A stretch of DNA of 64,000 nucleotides from Bacteroidales bacterium (GTDB lineage: Bacteria; Bacteroidota; Bacteroidia; Bacteroidales; Lentimicrobiaceae), in contig JADJEQ010000025.1 of NCBI GenBank assembly GCA_016709025.1, forward strand, positions 24,802-88,801. Reading direction: 5' to 3'. Under the pieces are notes generated by a model that saw only the letters and a program-made list of their open reading frames with translations, was not told where the DNA came from and did not search any database. Made by a program: the position numbers and the translations under genes. Positions 9,461 to 19,024 of the stretch are shown here, in pieces. Numbering within the stretch: position 1 is the stretch's first letter; the number at the start of each line of letters is the position of its first letter.

Positions 9461-9508
9461 TAGTTCGGAGAGTTTAAGACTCGCGCAAGGACGCTAAGAC
9501 GCAAAGGA
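9461..9508 (-). repeat. Dispersed repeat, TTTGCGTCnTnGCGTC family
   Basis: Read on the minus strand this contains CTTTGCGTCTTAGCGTCC, then GAGTCTTAAACTCTCCG and AACTATTG. It matches the copies at 18900-18950 and 20250-20299. The rest of the 9280-9690 gap holds only the cold-shock promoter and AT-rich sequence. Confidence 0.75.
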
Positions 9509-9690
9509 TTGATCTTTAGCTAATTATAGAATCTAGCCTTCCCTTTATAATGCATTGATTATCCGTGATTTAACAAATTTACCAGGTACTAATGATTATA
9601 TTTATCTGTTTCCATGAAATCTGTTGCTGCCTACCCCTGCTTAAACGGGCGTGGCAATTCTTTAAATCCAGAAATGTAACCAGATGTGCA

Positions 9691-11073
9691 TCATAGAGCC
9701 CTGGTCAGGATTAAATATCCGTAGGCTTCCAGAACTATTGAATCGTCCTCCCCAACAATGGAGCCGGTCAACACATTTTCCCATACATGCGTTCCAATGG
9801 CTTCCGGTAAGGTATAGGTAACCCCGCTGTTTCTCACATTCACCATCACAGACCAGTTCCTCTGTTTCCGACCTCCTGATAAAGGCACAGATATCGTTGT
9901 TTGGATAGCTTACCAAAGTTCCTTTTTTAGTTGTCTCAGAACCTGAATAGAATGTCATTATCTTCTGATATTCGATGAGCATATCAGGGTTTTGTGTCCA
10001 GTTGACCGGTGAATTTGTGAAGAAAGGAAGCGTTTCAAGCCGGCCAACTTCCTGGCTTCCGTAAATCATTGGTACCCCTCCCATGAAGGTTGCGATAACC
10101 GAGGCTGCCAGCGCACCCTGTTTCCCATTGAATAACGTCATTGGCGTTGCATCCCAGGCCGATTCATCGTGGTTGGTGGTGAAACGTAATTTATGTTTCC
10201 CTGCCGGAATGCTGCTGTATTCGCTGGCATGCGTAGCTGATAAACCACTGGCAGGTTGGCCCGAAAATACCGATTTAAGTTTGCCGTAAAAATCCCATGA
10301 ATAATTCATCTGAAACCCTGCGGAAAAATGATCGCTGCGGGCACCCTCTGCCAGCATGATGATCTTCCGGCCCGGGATGTTATTCAATGAATCATTGGCC
10401 TGTTTCCAGAAATCGAAAGGTACCATGTCGGCAGCATCACAGCGATAACCGTCGATGTTGGCATCAAAAACCCAATATCGCATCGCACTGATCATGGCTT
10501 TGCGCATATCCTGCGAAGCAAAGTTCAGGTCAGCAACATCCAGCCAGTTGGTGCCGGCCGGGTTGCAACTCCGTTTTCCTGTGTGTACCATTCCTTATAT
10601 TTCATCCAGGGATTGTCCCAGGCGGTGTGGTTGGCCACCCAGTCGAGGATCACAGCCATTCCCCGCTGATGAGCCTGATCGGTGAGTGTTCTCAAGGTGG
10701 TCAGCGTGCCGAATTCCTGGTTTACTTCGCGGTAATTCTTCACACTGTATGGTGAATTAACAGAGTTAACAGTCCCAATCGGAAATACCGGCATCAACCA
10801 GATGACATTCACGCCCAGCGATTTAATATGATCAAGCTTGCTGATAACCCCCTGAATGCTGGCCGGACTATATGCCCTGAGGTTGACCTCGTACATCACT
10901 ACATCTTCGGTTTCAGGAACAGCTGAAAAAGGATTTCCGTATTGGGCAGGGTCAGGAAGTATAAATTCGTTGTCAGGAATTATTGGCCCGGGTTTGTCCT
11001 CCTTATCGGAACAAGCAGAAACACTAAGTAAAAGGATCAAAAGCCAGGAAAGCCTGTATCGGTCAAATCTCAT
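9691..11073 (-). CDS. GH13 alpha-amylase family lipoprotein, two frameshifts
   Basis: Three frames join into one protein of about 460 residues. It starts with a lipoprotein signal (LLILLLSVSAC, Cys near residue 21). GH13 motifs appear in order: GVNVIWLMPVFPIG, GMAVILDWVANHTAWD (region I), DGYRCDAADM with the nucleophile Asp, IIMLAEGARSD with the acid/base Glu, and FTTNHDES with the third catalytic Asp. A C-terminal beta-sandwich ends GYLILTRAL. Breaks lie near 10557 (one base lost in the GGCC run, before GTNWLDVADLNF) and near 9850 (one base gained). It should hydrolyse alpha-glucans at the cell surface or in the periplasm. No SusC/SusD pair is adjacent, so it is not in a visible PUL. Confidence 0.88.
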
Positions 11074-11096
11074 AATTTCAGTTTTTCATTACACTC

Positions 11097-11104
11097 CAAA
11101 ATTA
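11097..11104 (-). promoter_or_regulatory. Candidate -7 box (TAATTTTG) for the amylase gene
   Basis: TAATTTTG on the minus strand lies 23 nt before the amylase ATG and matches TAnnTTTG. A TTTG sits only 16 nt further upstream, inside the neighbouring gene's end, so spacing is short. Confidence 0.4.
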
Positions 11105-11106
11105 AT

Positions 11107-11412
11107 CTATTCAGCCTTATCAAATACATCCAGGGCAACCGGCAAACAGGTGGCTACTCCTTTCAATCCACATACACTCAGGGTTATCAAAATGGTATCT
11201 TTGATTTCATCGCGGGTAGCCCCTAGTTTTTTAGCCATGGCCACATGGTAATAAATGGCAGTGGTATCGCCCATCGAGGCTTTGATGCCAATGTAAACCA
11301 GTTGTTTGGTTTTTGCATCGAGCCCGGTGGTGGCTTTCAGTGATTCAATCAGTCCGTCGAAGGCTTTGGCAACCTCAGGGGCTTCTTTCTGGAAAATTTC
11401 AAGTGGATTCAT
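11107..11412 (-). CDS. Carboxymuconolactone decarboxylase-like (AhpD fold) protein
   Basis: I use the ATG at complement of 11410-11412 (MNPLEIFQKEAPEV), giving 101 residues; the longer frame adds a stretch with no family similarity that would overlap a -7 box. The protein is all-alpha, with LDAKTKQLVYIGIKASMGD and YYHVAMAKKLGATRDEIKDTI, the CMD/AhpD signature. The family's active-site CxxC is missing: its place is taken by YYHVAM, and two Cys occur later (VCGLKGVATC). A redox role is therefore uncertain. It lies just upstream of the amylase on the same strand, with a separate candidate promoter between them. Confidence 0.75.
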   Translation of the reverse strand: MNPLEIFQKEAPEVAKAFDGLIESLKATTGLDAKTKQLVYIGIKASMGDTTAIYYHVAMAKKLGATRDEIKDTILITLSVCGLKGVATCLPVALDVFDKAE

Positions 11413-11429
11413 GGGGAAGAATTTACTTT

Positions 11430-11437
11430 CAAAAGTA
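11430..11437 (-). promoter_or_regulatory. Candidate -7 box (TACTTTTG) for the CMD-like gene
   Basis: TACTTTTG on the minus strand is an exact TAnnTTTG match 18 nt before the chosen start. This supports the shorter start for that gene. Confidence 0.45.
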
Positions 11438-11438
11438 A

Positions 11439-11466
11439 GCAGGAAAAAGATTGTTCCTGCTTTTTT
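11439..11466 (+). terminator. Terminator-like hairpin facing plus-strand transcription
   Basis: GCAGGAA and TTCCTGC form a 7-bp stem around an 8-nt loop, followed by six T on the plus strand. No plus-strand gene lies upstream within several kilobases, so it may stop antisense transcription or be an upstream element of the CMD-like gene. Confidence 0.4.
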
Positions 11467-11561
11467 CAGTGGATAATTCGGGGAACCTAACCTGATATTT
11501 AGCAATATGCATGAAAAATGGCGTCCGTCAATCAGGACAACCAGAAATAAGATAGCCCTTT

Positions 11562-11781
11562 TTATTTACTGATCAGTTCAAACCTTGACAATGGTGCCAT
11601 CCGCGCCTTATTCAACTGCAGGGAATTACCATCGGTGGTAGAATTATCAATGGTTTCAGGAACTTTAAATAATTCATTTTCGGTAGCCATATTGGGGCAG
11701 GCCATCATGGTGGAACCCATTTTGAAAGGTGACACGGTTGCCTTCTTTCAGTTCACAGGAACCGAAAAACATTGTCCATCA
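11562..11781 (-). pseudogene. Truncated copy of the META lipoprotein gene (C-terminal remnant)
   Basis: Reading the minus strand with one frame change gives FFGSCELKEGNRVT, KMGSTMMACPNMATENEL, TTDGNSLQLNKARMAPL and RFELISK, then a stop. This is the last roughly 75 residues of the protein encoded at 16006-16806, with scattered substitutions. There is no N-terminal half and no start. Similarity extends past the stop into a decayed form of the downstream hairpin, so a whole 3' end was copied and left to decay. Confidence 0.8.
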
Positions 11782-11804
11782 ATAGAAAAATGGCTATTGG
11801 CTTA

Positions 11805-12714
11805 TTAAACAATATTCTTGATTCCCCACCCTTCAGGCCAGGCCATAAAAGTATCTAAACTTTTATACGAACCCATCGTTACCTTAATGCTGGAGCAATC
11901 GGGATAATTGACGCATTCTTCTTTCCATGTGAAATAGCGCCAGTTTTTAAAATCGAAAAATACGTGTGTATCCCAACCAAACTCATTCTGGTAGAAAATA
12001 ACATTGTTTACATTTACCCAATCATAATTTGGCGTGCCGGGAAACATACTGCTAAATGACTCTGAAGTCAATTCTCCCGAACCTCCACCCGGTTAGCCAT
12101 CCGGTACAGGAGCCTTCTTTAAAATAACTCAAAAACATCCATGCAATTGCACCTCCGGGTAAACCGGAAGCACGAACCATTGAAAGGCCCTGAGGTGTTT
12201 TTCCAGCTCTGCTTCCAGCAATTGCCGGGTCGTTAAATGTGCTGTGAATGCCACCGCCATATTTGGGTCCACCCGGAGGCCGGTGATAAATTGAGTCATA
12301 CACATAAATAAATCTTCCATCTGCTGCCATGTTAGCTACTTTCATCCGCATATGCGCATTAACATACATATCGGTATTATAGCCATAACCGCATGATTTT
12401 ACCCCGGCAGGCCAATTGGTAGCCGCACTATCAATGGGCAAGGGGCCTTTCACAATTTTCAACGAATCGAATTTTGCAATTTTGGCTGTAAAATACTTTT
12501 TATCCTTGTTGTCATCGTGGTTTAAATCATAAAAGATAAAACCATCAAAGCTCCACCAGCCTATACTTGTATCCCATTTATAGTTGATAGCAACAAAGTT
12601 GGGTGTATTCTTTGCCGTGGATGGATTTGGCGTTGGTGCAACAGGGTTGTCTTTTTTGCAGGAATACGTTATCAGTATTACAAATGCAATAGCAATAGTT
12701 TTCAATATTTTCAT
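11805..12714 (-). CDS. Hypothetical lipoprotein, one frameshift
   Basis: The protein starts MKILKTIAIAFVILITYSC, a lipoprotein signal, then a Pro/Asn/Thr-rich linker. The rest (about 280 residues when joined) is rich in aromatic residues and Gly, with alternating beta-like strands such as GWWSFDGFIFYDLNHDDNKD and VIFYQNEFGWDTHVFFDF. One extra G in the GGG run near 12083 splits it: the first frame ends GWRFGRIDFRVI, and the restored one reads LTGGGSGELTSESF. I do not recognise a family. It is exported and lipid-anchored, possibly at the surface. The adjacent META remnant is on the same strand, downstream. Confidence 0.6.
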
Positions 12715-13027
12715 CTGTCAATTTTTACGTCAGATGTAATTGCTTACATCTTGGTTGTATTAAAGGTGTACACTCCAATAGGCTCAGTGCATCGCGTGAG
12801 CTAAATGTTTGCCTTGAATAATCATCCTCAGAGTGACAGGTGATAAATCATTGGCATGCCAGCTTCATTGGTATAGCATTACATTTATGCCGTAAAATTC
12901 TGGTTTTAAAGAATCTGATTGTGAGAAAATAGACGAATGAGCCGATTAATCGACGAATGAGTAAATAATTATTGTAACTAAGTTTGATCCGTCTGAAACC
13001 AGACAGGCAAACAAATGTTAATTCTAA
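12715..13027. other. Gene-free stretch of 313 bases
   Basis: It separates a minus-strand lipoprotein from a plus-strand two-component pair, so it should hold both promoters. I find no exact TAnnTTTG in a useful position. A GACGAATGAG phrase is nearly repeated at 12934-12961. Confidence 0.5.
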
Positions 13028-13731
13028 ATGGAAAAATTCAATTGTATCATTGTTGATGATGATGAAGTAGCCATGCTGAAAGTGGTTTCGATTGCCCGAA
13101 AATTTCCGGTTTTAAATATAGTGGGTAGTTTTACTTCGCCGATGTTGTTTTATCTGTAATTGAAAAAGAAGAAATCGATGTGCTTTTTCTCGATATTGAT
13201 ATGCCAGATATAAACGGTTTAGAATTCAGAAAAAAAATGATGACCGTTCCTGTAAATGTTTTTATCACATCACATGCTGAACACGCCATCGAAAGTTTTG
13301 AACTTGATACTTTAGACTTTATAGTGAAGCCATTGCGATTCGAACGTTTCGAGCAGACCATAAAAAGAATTGAAGAGTTTATGGAAATCAGGCGCAAGGC
13401 CGCTATGTTTGAAATTAGTTCTGCCGATGATTTTATATATATCAAAGACGGTTATGATAAAATAAAAGTTAAGCTGTATGAAGTTATGTATCTTGAAGCA
13501 TTGAAAGATTATACCATTTTAGTTACTGCTCACAAGCGATATTGTGTTTTGTACAGCATTGGAAATTTAATCAAAGAAAGTAATTTTCAATCCTTTGTCC
13601 GGGTGCACAGAAGTTTTGCTGTCCGGAAAAATTTCGTCAAAATCATAGGAACGCAACAAATAACGCTGATAAATAATACTTCAATTCCCATTGGAAATAG
13701 TTATAAGGCCAACATAGAAGCTGTGTTATGA
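13028..13731 (+). CDS. LytTR-family response regulator, one frameshift
   Basis: The first frame (ATG at 13028) gives MEKFNCIIVDDDEVAMLKV, the acidic start of a receiver domain. After one lost base near 13136 it continues as ADVVLSVIEKEEIDVLFLDIDMPDINGLEF, containing the phospho-acceptor Asp, then VFITSHAEHAIESFEL and LDFIVKPLRFERF. A LytTR DNA-binding domain follows: YIKDGYDKIKVKLYEVMYLEA and FVRVHRSFAVRKNFV. It should be phosphorylated by the kinase encoded next and act as a transcription factor. The genes overlap by ATGA, so translation is coupled. The break is likely a sequence error, since both halves are well conserved. Confidence 0.85.
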
Positions 13732-15612
13732 GGATTAAAATTGTATTTGCCGTTTTATTTCTCATTTTGGCTCAAAAAGCTCAAAATCAAACCACTACTG
13801 TGGATAGCTTGCTGAGAGAACTACCAAAGGCCGCAAGCGATACGGTAAGAGCCCGTATATACATACGCCTGCATGATAATCTGCGTTTTTCAAATCCTGA
13901 AAAAGCATTGAGTTATGCCGGAGAAGGCTTGAAAATTGTTCACAAAATGAAGTGGGATAAAGGGCTTCCGTTTTTTATAATGATATAGGAAACAATTTCC
14001 TTGACCAGGAAAACACAAAGAAGCCCTGGGAAATTTCTTAAAATCACTCGAATACTCCGGTAAAATTCCCTCGTTAAGAGCATTGACTTTGCAGAATATA
14101 GGTATTGTTTATTTTAAAGAAGAGAATATTCCGATGGCAATGCAATACAACAATCAGGCGTTTGGAATTGCCGGAAAGAATAATTTAACCGCAACATTAG
14201 GAGCATGTTGCAACACCTATGGAGATATTTATTCTTATCAGAACAACATTGCCAATGCCAAAGCATTCTATTTAAAAGCATTGGACATATGGAAAAGGAA
14301 AATAACCCGGCTCAGCAAGCAACAGTTCTAATGCATTTGGGTGAAATATCAACTGATATAAAACCAGGATTGCTTTTATAAACAATCCAAAGCTATATGG
14401 GACTCTGAAAATCCTTCCTATTTATTAGCAGTTTCCAATATTTTGGGTTTGGCCGGAGAAAATATCAACTTATACCAAAATGACAGTTTGTATAAAAAAA
14501 CAGCGTTGGGGATTTCGAAAAAGCAATTACTGGTTGATGCTGAAAAGTACTTGACAGATGCAGTCAATTATTCAAAACAATCCAATGTACAACAAAATCT
14601 GATGTTTGCTTATGGAAAGCTTTCTGAGCTTGAAGAAGCACGAGGCAATTACAAAAAGGCGTTGGAATACATCAATTTAAACTACGAAATTTATATTTCC
14701 ATTTTTTCGCAGGAAAACAAAAACAAAATTGCCACATTGGAAAGCAGGCAAAAATTACTGGCAAAAGACAAAGAGATTGCCATTAAAAAACTAAGCCTGC
14801 AACAAAAGCAAAAGCAACAATGGTACTATATTGGTGTTATTTTTCTTTTATCGATTATTGGAGGATTGCTGTTTTATCAAAGCCGGAACCGTAAAAAAAT
14901 AAACCAGAAATTGCAGCTTCTGAATTCAGAATTAGATCAGGCTAACAACGCAAAAATAAAATTTTTAGGCATCCTGAACCACGATTTACGAAGCCCGGTT
15001 TCTAACCTGATTGATTTTTTACACCTTCAAAAAGACAGCCCGGATTTGCTCGACGATGAAACAAAAAACAGGATTGAGAAATCAACGCTAACCTCTGCCG
15101 AAAATCTGTTAACTTCTATGGAAGATATTTTGCAATGGAGTAAAAGCCAGATGGAAAACTTCAAACCTCAACCCAGGGATGTATTTATAAATTCTGTTTT
15201 CGAGGATACCAAAAATCATTTTTCAGGTGTTAAAAAAGTAAATCTGCTGTTTGAGAATCCAGACAATATTCAAATCAACACTGATGAGAATTACCTTAAA
15301 ACCATTCTTAGAAATTTGACAGGAAATGCTATAAAAGCATTGATTGATGTTGAAAACCCAACTATTATCTGGAAAGCTTTTCAGAAAAAAAATAAAATAT
15401 ATTTGTCGGTTACGGATAATGGTCCCGGCGCAAATAAGGCGCAGTTTAAAGCCTTATATAATGATAAGGAAGTAGCCGGGATTAAAACCGGTTTGGGTTT
15501 ACATCTTATCCGGGATTTAGCAACTGCGATTGATTGTGAGATTACTGTAGATACCAGGGTTGGTTTCGGAACAACCATACTGCTGGCGTTGGAACAGAAA
15601 TCTGGTACATGA
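13728..15612 (+). CDS. TPR-containing sensor histidine kinase, at least four frameshifts
   Basis: The pieces join into one kinase of about 628 residues. It has a signal peptide (MRIKIVFAVLFLILAQKAQNQ), periplasmic TPR repeats (NPEKALSYAGEGL; FYLKALDIW; KKALEYINLNYEIY), a membrane span (WYYIGVIFLLSIIGGLLFY), a coiled coil and a kinase core. The core has FLGILNHDLRSPVSNLIDF (phospho-acceptor His), NLTGNAIKAL (N box), VTDNGPGA (G1) and TGLGLHLI (G2). Frame changes fall near 13968, 14021, 14297 and 14366, each a single base, mostly in runs. It partners the LytTR regulator upstream. This core is clearly different from the shared core of the 25-56 kb array. Error-riddled sequence is more likely than decay, because residues on both sides of each break remain conserved. 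Confidence 0.78.
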
Positions 15613-15954
15613 TGAAATAGCCATATTTGGAGTTAAATACTAATGGTATATGATATTATGAACAGACTGATATATGCTCCCGTTCGCCCAGGGCTGTCCT
15701 TTGCCAGGCAATAAATTGGATCATTTTTGTACAGGCTGATCCTGAGCCGGTTTATCCTTCAGGCTGAGCCTGAATCTGACCAATAATTCTGTATAAAAAT
15801 CAAAAGTTATCTTATTCATGCAATAACCTGAAATTAGTAATTCGACGAAAGCACAACCTTAGCGGAATCTGAGCCTTGTACGAACAAGACCGGTTTGTTC
15901 AGGCTTTCCCGGAGAATATTCAGGTGAGACTAGTATGAAATTTAGTAATAAGCA
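15613..15954. other. Gene-free stretch downstream of the TPR kinase
   Basis: There is no open frame with a start and plausible composition. Short direct repeats of CAGGCTGA(T/G)CCTGA occur at about 15733 and 15769. Confidence 0.5.
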
Positions 15955-15986
15955 TAAAAAAGGGTGTCCATCATTCAGGACACCCT
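15955..15986 (-). terminator. Rho-independent terminator after the META lipoprotein gene
   Basis: AGGGTGTCC (15961-15969) and GGACACCCT (15978-15986) form a perfect 9-bp stem with an 8-nt loop. On the minus strand it is followed by a run of T (A-run 15955-15960). It is 20 nt past the stop. Confidence 0.88.
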
Positions 15987-16005
15987 GGAAATATAATAAC
16001 CCATT

Positions 16006-16806
16006 CTATTCACTGATCAGTTCAAACCTTGCCAAAGGGGCCATACGTGCCTTATTCAGCTGAAGGGTTTTACCATCGGTGGTATAATTGTCAACGGTTT
16101 CAAGAACCTTATATAATTCCTGTTCAGTAGTCATATTTGGACAGGCCATCATGGTGGAGCCCATTTTAGAGAAGGAGACACGGTTGCCTTCTTTCAATTC
16201 ATAGGAACCGAAAAAGCTGTTACAGCCCGCATAACCGCTCACCCGGCTCTCTTCCTGCTGAAGGGAAATAAAATACTCTTTCCCGCTGCCCGAGGTGTCT
16301 TCAACCGGCTTGCCATTCAATTCAACCAGTTTCCATTTCTTGCCGACAATACCGGCATCACCGGCTACCTGAGCGGTTTTTGTCAGAATGTACTTATCGG
16401 CCAGTGCCCCGGTGATGCGTTTTCCCTCCATGTCAAGTTGTATCAGTTTATTTTCTGCTACCAGGTAACTGTTCGGGGCATTGGTAATTCCTTCGAGCAA
16501 CACGGTGCTACCAGCCTCATTCCAGGTGAATTTACCGTTATTTTCATAAAACTTCATGGTTTTGCCTTTGTACACCATCGAAATTTTATAGGTAAGATCT
16601 TTGTTTAAGGTGATGGAGGTTGCGATGCCCTGACAATCGGCACATGGCACTGTCCCTGCATAAGTTCCCGCCCAGTCGAGTGAAACTGAACTGTTATCGC
16701 CGATTACTATTTTTTTTGGCTCTGACGGCACTGATTTTTGTGTTTTGCATCCGGATGCAAGTACAGCTGCCATGGCTGCAGCCAAAATTAAAACGTTTCT
16801 TTTCAT
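16006..16806 (-). CDS. NlpE-N / META two-domain lipoprotein
   Basis: The 266-residue lipoprotein begins MKRNVLILAAAMAAVLASGC. The N-terminal domain (about 45-145) has DWAGTYAGTVPCADCQGI, the CxxC-containing start of the NlpE N-terminal domain, and LTYKISMVYKGK. The C-terminal domain (about 155-265) is a META domain: GKKWKLVELNGKPV, SGYAGCNSFFGSYEL and MACPNMTTEQEL. This combination is widespread in Bacteroidota envelope stress or metal-handling lipoproteins; the exact role is unknown. A degraded copy of its C-terminal end lies at 11562-11781. A perfect terminator follows. Confidence 0.88.
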   Translation of the reverse strand: MKRNVLILAAAMAAVLASGCKTQKSVPSEPKKIVIGDNSSVSLDWAGTYAGTVPCADCQGIATSITLNKDLTYKISMVYKGKTMKFYENNGKFTWNEAGSTVLLEGITNAPNSYLVAENKLIQLDMEGKRITGALADKYILTKTAQVAGDAGIVGKKWKLVELNGKPVEDTSGSGKEYFISLQQEESRVSGYAGCNSFFGSYELKEGNRVSFSKMGSTMMACPNMTTEQELYKVLETVDNYTTDGKTLQLNKARMAPLARFELISE

Positions 16807-16899
16807 TTATTTCAAGTTTAAATTGCTGAATATTACATTCATTTTTTTGTTTACGCGGGTGATAAAACTGACGGTATCTGCTTAAAAATATAATTACAC

Positions 16900-16907
16900 C
16901 AAATATA
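16900..16907 (-). promoter_or_regulatory. Candidate -7 box (TATATTTG) for the META lipoprotein gene
   Basis: TATATTTG on the minus strand is an exact TAnnTTTG match about 94 nt before the ATG. A TTTG lies 24 nt upstream, a little further than usual. Confidence 0.45.
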
Positions 16908-17001
16908 CGCGTACTTATCTTTGGAAAAATTCAAATGGCTCATTTATTTTACGACTCACAGCCTCTGATTCAATGCCCTTTGATTTTTGCAGAAGATCGG
17001 T

Positions 17002-17023
17002 AAAAAGAGCCTGATCAGGCTTT
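17002..17023 (-). terminator. Terminator after the small outer-membrane protein gene
   Basis: On the minus strand the palindrome AGCCTGATCAGGCT is followed by CTTTTTA. It begins 2 nt past the stop codon. The stem is short, so strength is uncertain. Confidence 0.55.
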
Positions 17024-17024
17024 C

Positions 17025-17486
17025 TTATCTTAATTCAATACAGAAACCCAGCCGTGGCTGAAGCTTCAGCGTTATATAATCTTCATAAAATCTGGCTGCC
17101 GGTGAAATCTCGGTATAAATCAGGAATTCAGGCAGTTTCTCAAACGGTTTAATACTGAATCCCACTGGAACCAGTGCAGAAACATAACCGGATCCGGGGT
17201 TGTTATATCCATAACCCAAGCCCGCACCAACAAACAACCGATATAAATCATTTCCCGAAATCCTGAATGTGGCAATGATTTCCGGCTCCAGCCCGAATGA
17301 ACCTTCGTCGGAAGAGGAATAAAAAATCGCAGTTCTCAATTCCAGGTTTGTCGTTTTAAAACTGCCGAGACTGACTCCCACGGCATTGTTAAGCGGATAA
17401 ATATTTAGCCTTATCTGTGCTTTAGATTGTTCAGCCAACAATATAATTGCAGCAATAAATAATAATTTCAGAAGTAATTTTTTCAT
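17025..17486 (-). CDS. Small outer-membrane beta-barrel-like protein
   Basis: The 153-residue protein has a signal peptide (MKKLLLKLLFIAAIILLAEQSKAQ). Its mature part is made of amphipathic strands with Gly and aromatic residues (YRLFVGAGLGYGYNN, VSALVPVGFSIKP, FYEDYITLKLQPRLGF), as in small barrels or barrel-like outer-membrane proteins. No specific family is recognised. It begins 10 nt after the glycosidase gene on the same strand and is probably co-transcribed with it. Confidence 0.65.
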   Translation of the reverse strand: MKKLLLKLLFIAAIILLAEQSKAQIRLNIYPLNNAVGVSLGSFKTTNLELRTAIFYSSSDEGSFGLEPEIIATFRISGNDLYRLFVGAGLGYGYNNPGSGYVSALVPVGFSIKPFEKLPEFLIYTEISPAARFYEDYITLKLQPRLGFCIELR

Positions 17487-17496
17487 TTCAGCCGGT

Positions 17497-18477
17497 TTAA
17501 TATTCGGGGTGAGGTGTAGAAGTGAGTTTATTGAGCAGGCGCAATGTTACATATGTTTTGAAATGATTCTGATCCCCAAGGTTGTATGCACGGTTCACAT
17601 TGCCTGGCTCAACGGCATATTCCACGTTAAATACCGGTTTTCCCATATTTTTCCACAGTTGAAGGTCACTGATCAGCAATTCCGAATCAACTTCATCAAC
17701 CGGAGAGTCTCCTTCATTGCCCCCATTGTCGGGATCTCCCGAGCCATCGTACCAGATGTCTTCCTGTGCAATCGCATCGAACAGGCCGGCATAAGCAGCA
17801 TCTGTACCCAATTCAGGAGCATTTTGTGCGATAAAGAGAAATCCGGGTTTCCTGCCACGGGCATAACCCGTCAGTTCCCCGATAAATGCCGTCAGTTCCT
17901 GTTTTATATCTACTCCTTCCCTGTGCGCCTTTTCAATTGCAGGAGGAAAATCATAGATCATCAGCCAGTCGAGGTAAATACCATCGTAACCATCGTCAAT
18001 GATCCGCCCGATGTAATGCTTCATCATGGTTTTCCATTCAGGTGACCAGAACTTAACACCATAACTGCTATTCCATCCGTCAGGGTCAGGATCGAGCAAC
18101 CATTCCGGATTTCCCGTTTCCCAGCCTGCCTGCCAGTAATAACGGTAGCTCTCTGCCTGTCCGACATCTATGTAACAGACAACAATTTTATTTTCACCTC
18201 TTGAGTTCCTGCTGTTTCTGATGCGGGCTACATCGGCCGCCGTTGCATGTCCTTCCGATCCCTTCAGGCTTCTTTGCTGATCAATGACCAGTAAATCATA
18301 ATGAGAATCACACAGTGAATCGATGCTTTCGGGAATATCCAGTGCATCAATCTGATAAGCCCAGAAATCAACCTTTCCAAGCGGGTTTCCGGTATTCAGG
18401 ACTTCATCATCGCCCCCAGTACAACTGATGAACAGGGGAACAATGAATAATAAAATGAGACTGTGTTTTATGGTCAT
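17497..18477 (-). CDS. TM1410/MJ1477-type putative glycoside hydrolase (GH114-like) lipoprotein
   Basis: The 326-residue lipoprotein starts MTIKHSLILLFIVPLFISC. The body is a TIM-barrel of the TM1410 family: FWAYQIDALDIPESID, YDLLVIDQQRS, KIVVCYIDVGQAESYRYYW, PEWLLDPDPDGW, GYDGIYLDWLMIYDFP with family Asp residues, and FLFIAQNAPEL. A cluster of acidic residues (GSGDPDNGGNEGDSPVDEVD) lies before the last strands. Related enzymes act on alpha-1,4-galactosaminoglycans, but the substrate here is not known. It should be lipid-anchored outside the cytoplasm, in an operon with the small barrel gene. Confidence 0.82.
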   Translation of the reverse strand: MTIKHSLILLFIVPLFISCTGGDDEVLNTGNPLGKVDFWAYQIDALDIPESIDSLCDSHYDLLVIDQQRSLKGSEGHATAADVARIRNSRNSRGENKIVVCYIDVGQAESYRYYWQAGWETGNPEWLLDPDPDGWNSSYGVKFWSPEWKTMMKHYIGRIIDDGYDGIYLDWLMIYDFPPAIEKAHREGVDIKQELTAFIGELTGYARGRKPGFLFIAQNAPELGTDAAYAGLFDAIAQEDIWYDGSGDPDNGGNEGDSPVDEVDSELLISDLQLWKNMGKPVFNVEYAVEPGNVNRAYNLGDQNHFKTYVTLRLLNKLTSTPHPEY

Positions 18478-19024
18478 AAGATCTTCAGATAACCTTTGGG
18501 GAATGGGTTAGTGCAAATTTTCAACTAAATTAACGTCTGTTTGAAATTAAAGTTGTTATAGACCGGGAATTGCCTGTTATCGAAACCCGCCGATCTTAAA
18601 ACAAATATAACTGTCGATTTATTATAATACCTCATTAACAGTTTTTATATGATTGATATTCAGGAAATTGATAGAATACAGATAAAATTATTAATGAATT
18701 GACTATCCATCCTTTGCTCCCAGTCCCGCTTATTTTGCGCGGTCATTGCGTCTATGCCTGTCGTCGTGCAAAGTATGCGTGAGTTTTAAAAATTAGCGGA
18801 CTATGGCTTATTACAATATTTCGAATAATTTTTAAGGGCCTATATTCCAATGATTTATAGAACTATGAGTTTGAACATTAAAAAAACCGAAAATCAATTC
18901 TTTGCGTCTTTGCGTCTCCGCGTGATTCTTAAACTTACCGGCTATTGTTATTTCAGATGATAGTATACGGATCTGATAAATTGAACCATCTCAGAAACCA
19001 GGGGTTTTGTATTTTCGCGATTCA
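18478..19024. other. Gene-free stretch with two copies of a dispersed repeat
   Basis: It lies between divergent genes. A partial repeat copy is at about 18764-18815 (TGCGTGAGTTTTAAAAATTA, GCGGACTATGG) and a full one at 18900-18950. Nothing else is recognisable. Confidence 0.6.
18900..18950 (+). repeat. Dispersed repeat, TTTGCGTCnTnGCGTC family
   Basis: CTTTGCGTCTTTGCGTCTCC, then GCGTGATTCTTAAACTTACC and GGCTATTG. Compare 9461-9508 (opposite strand) and 20250-20299. Confidence 0.8.

Noticed and set aside
9691..12714. Polysaccharide utilisation locus around the amylase and HTCS
   Set aside because: No SusC/SusD pair is in the window, and the HTCS gene is about 26 kb away from the amylase.
15613..16005. 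Small RNA or riboswitch after the TPR kinase
   Set aside because: The only clear structure is a terminator of the gene on the other strand.
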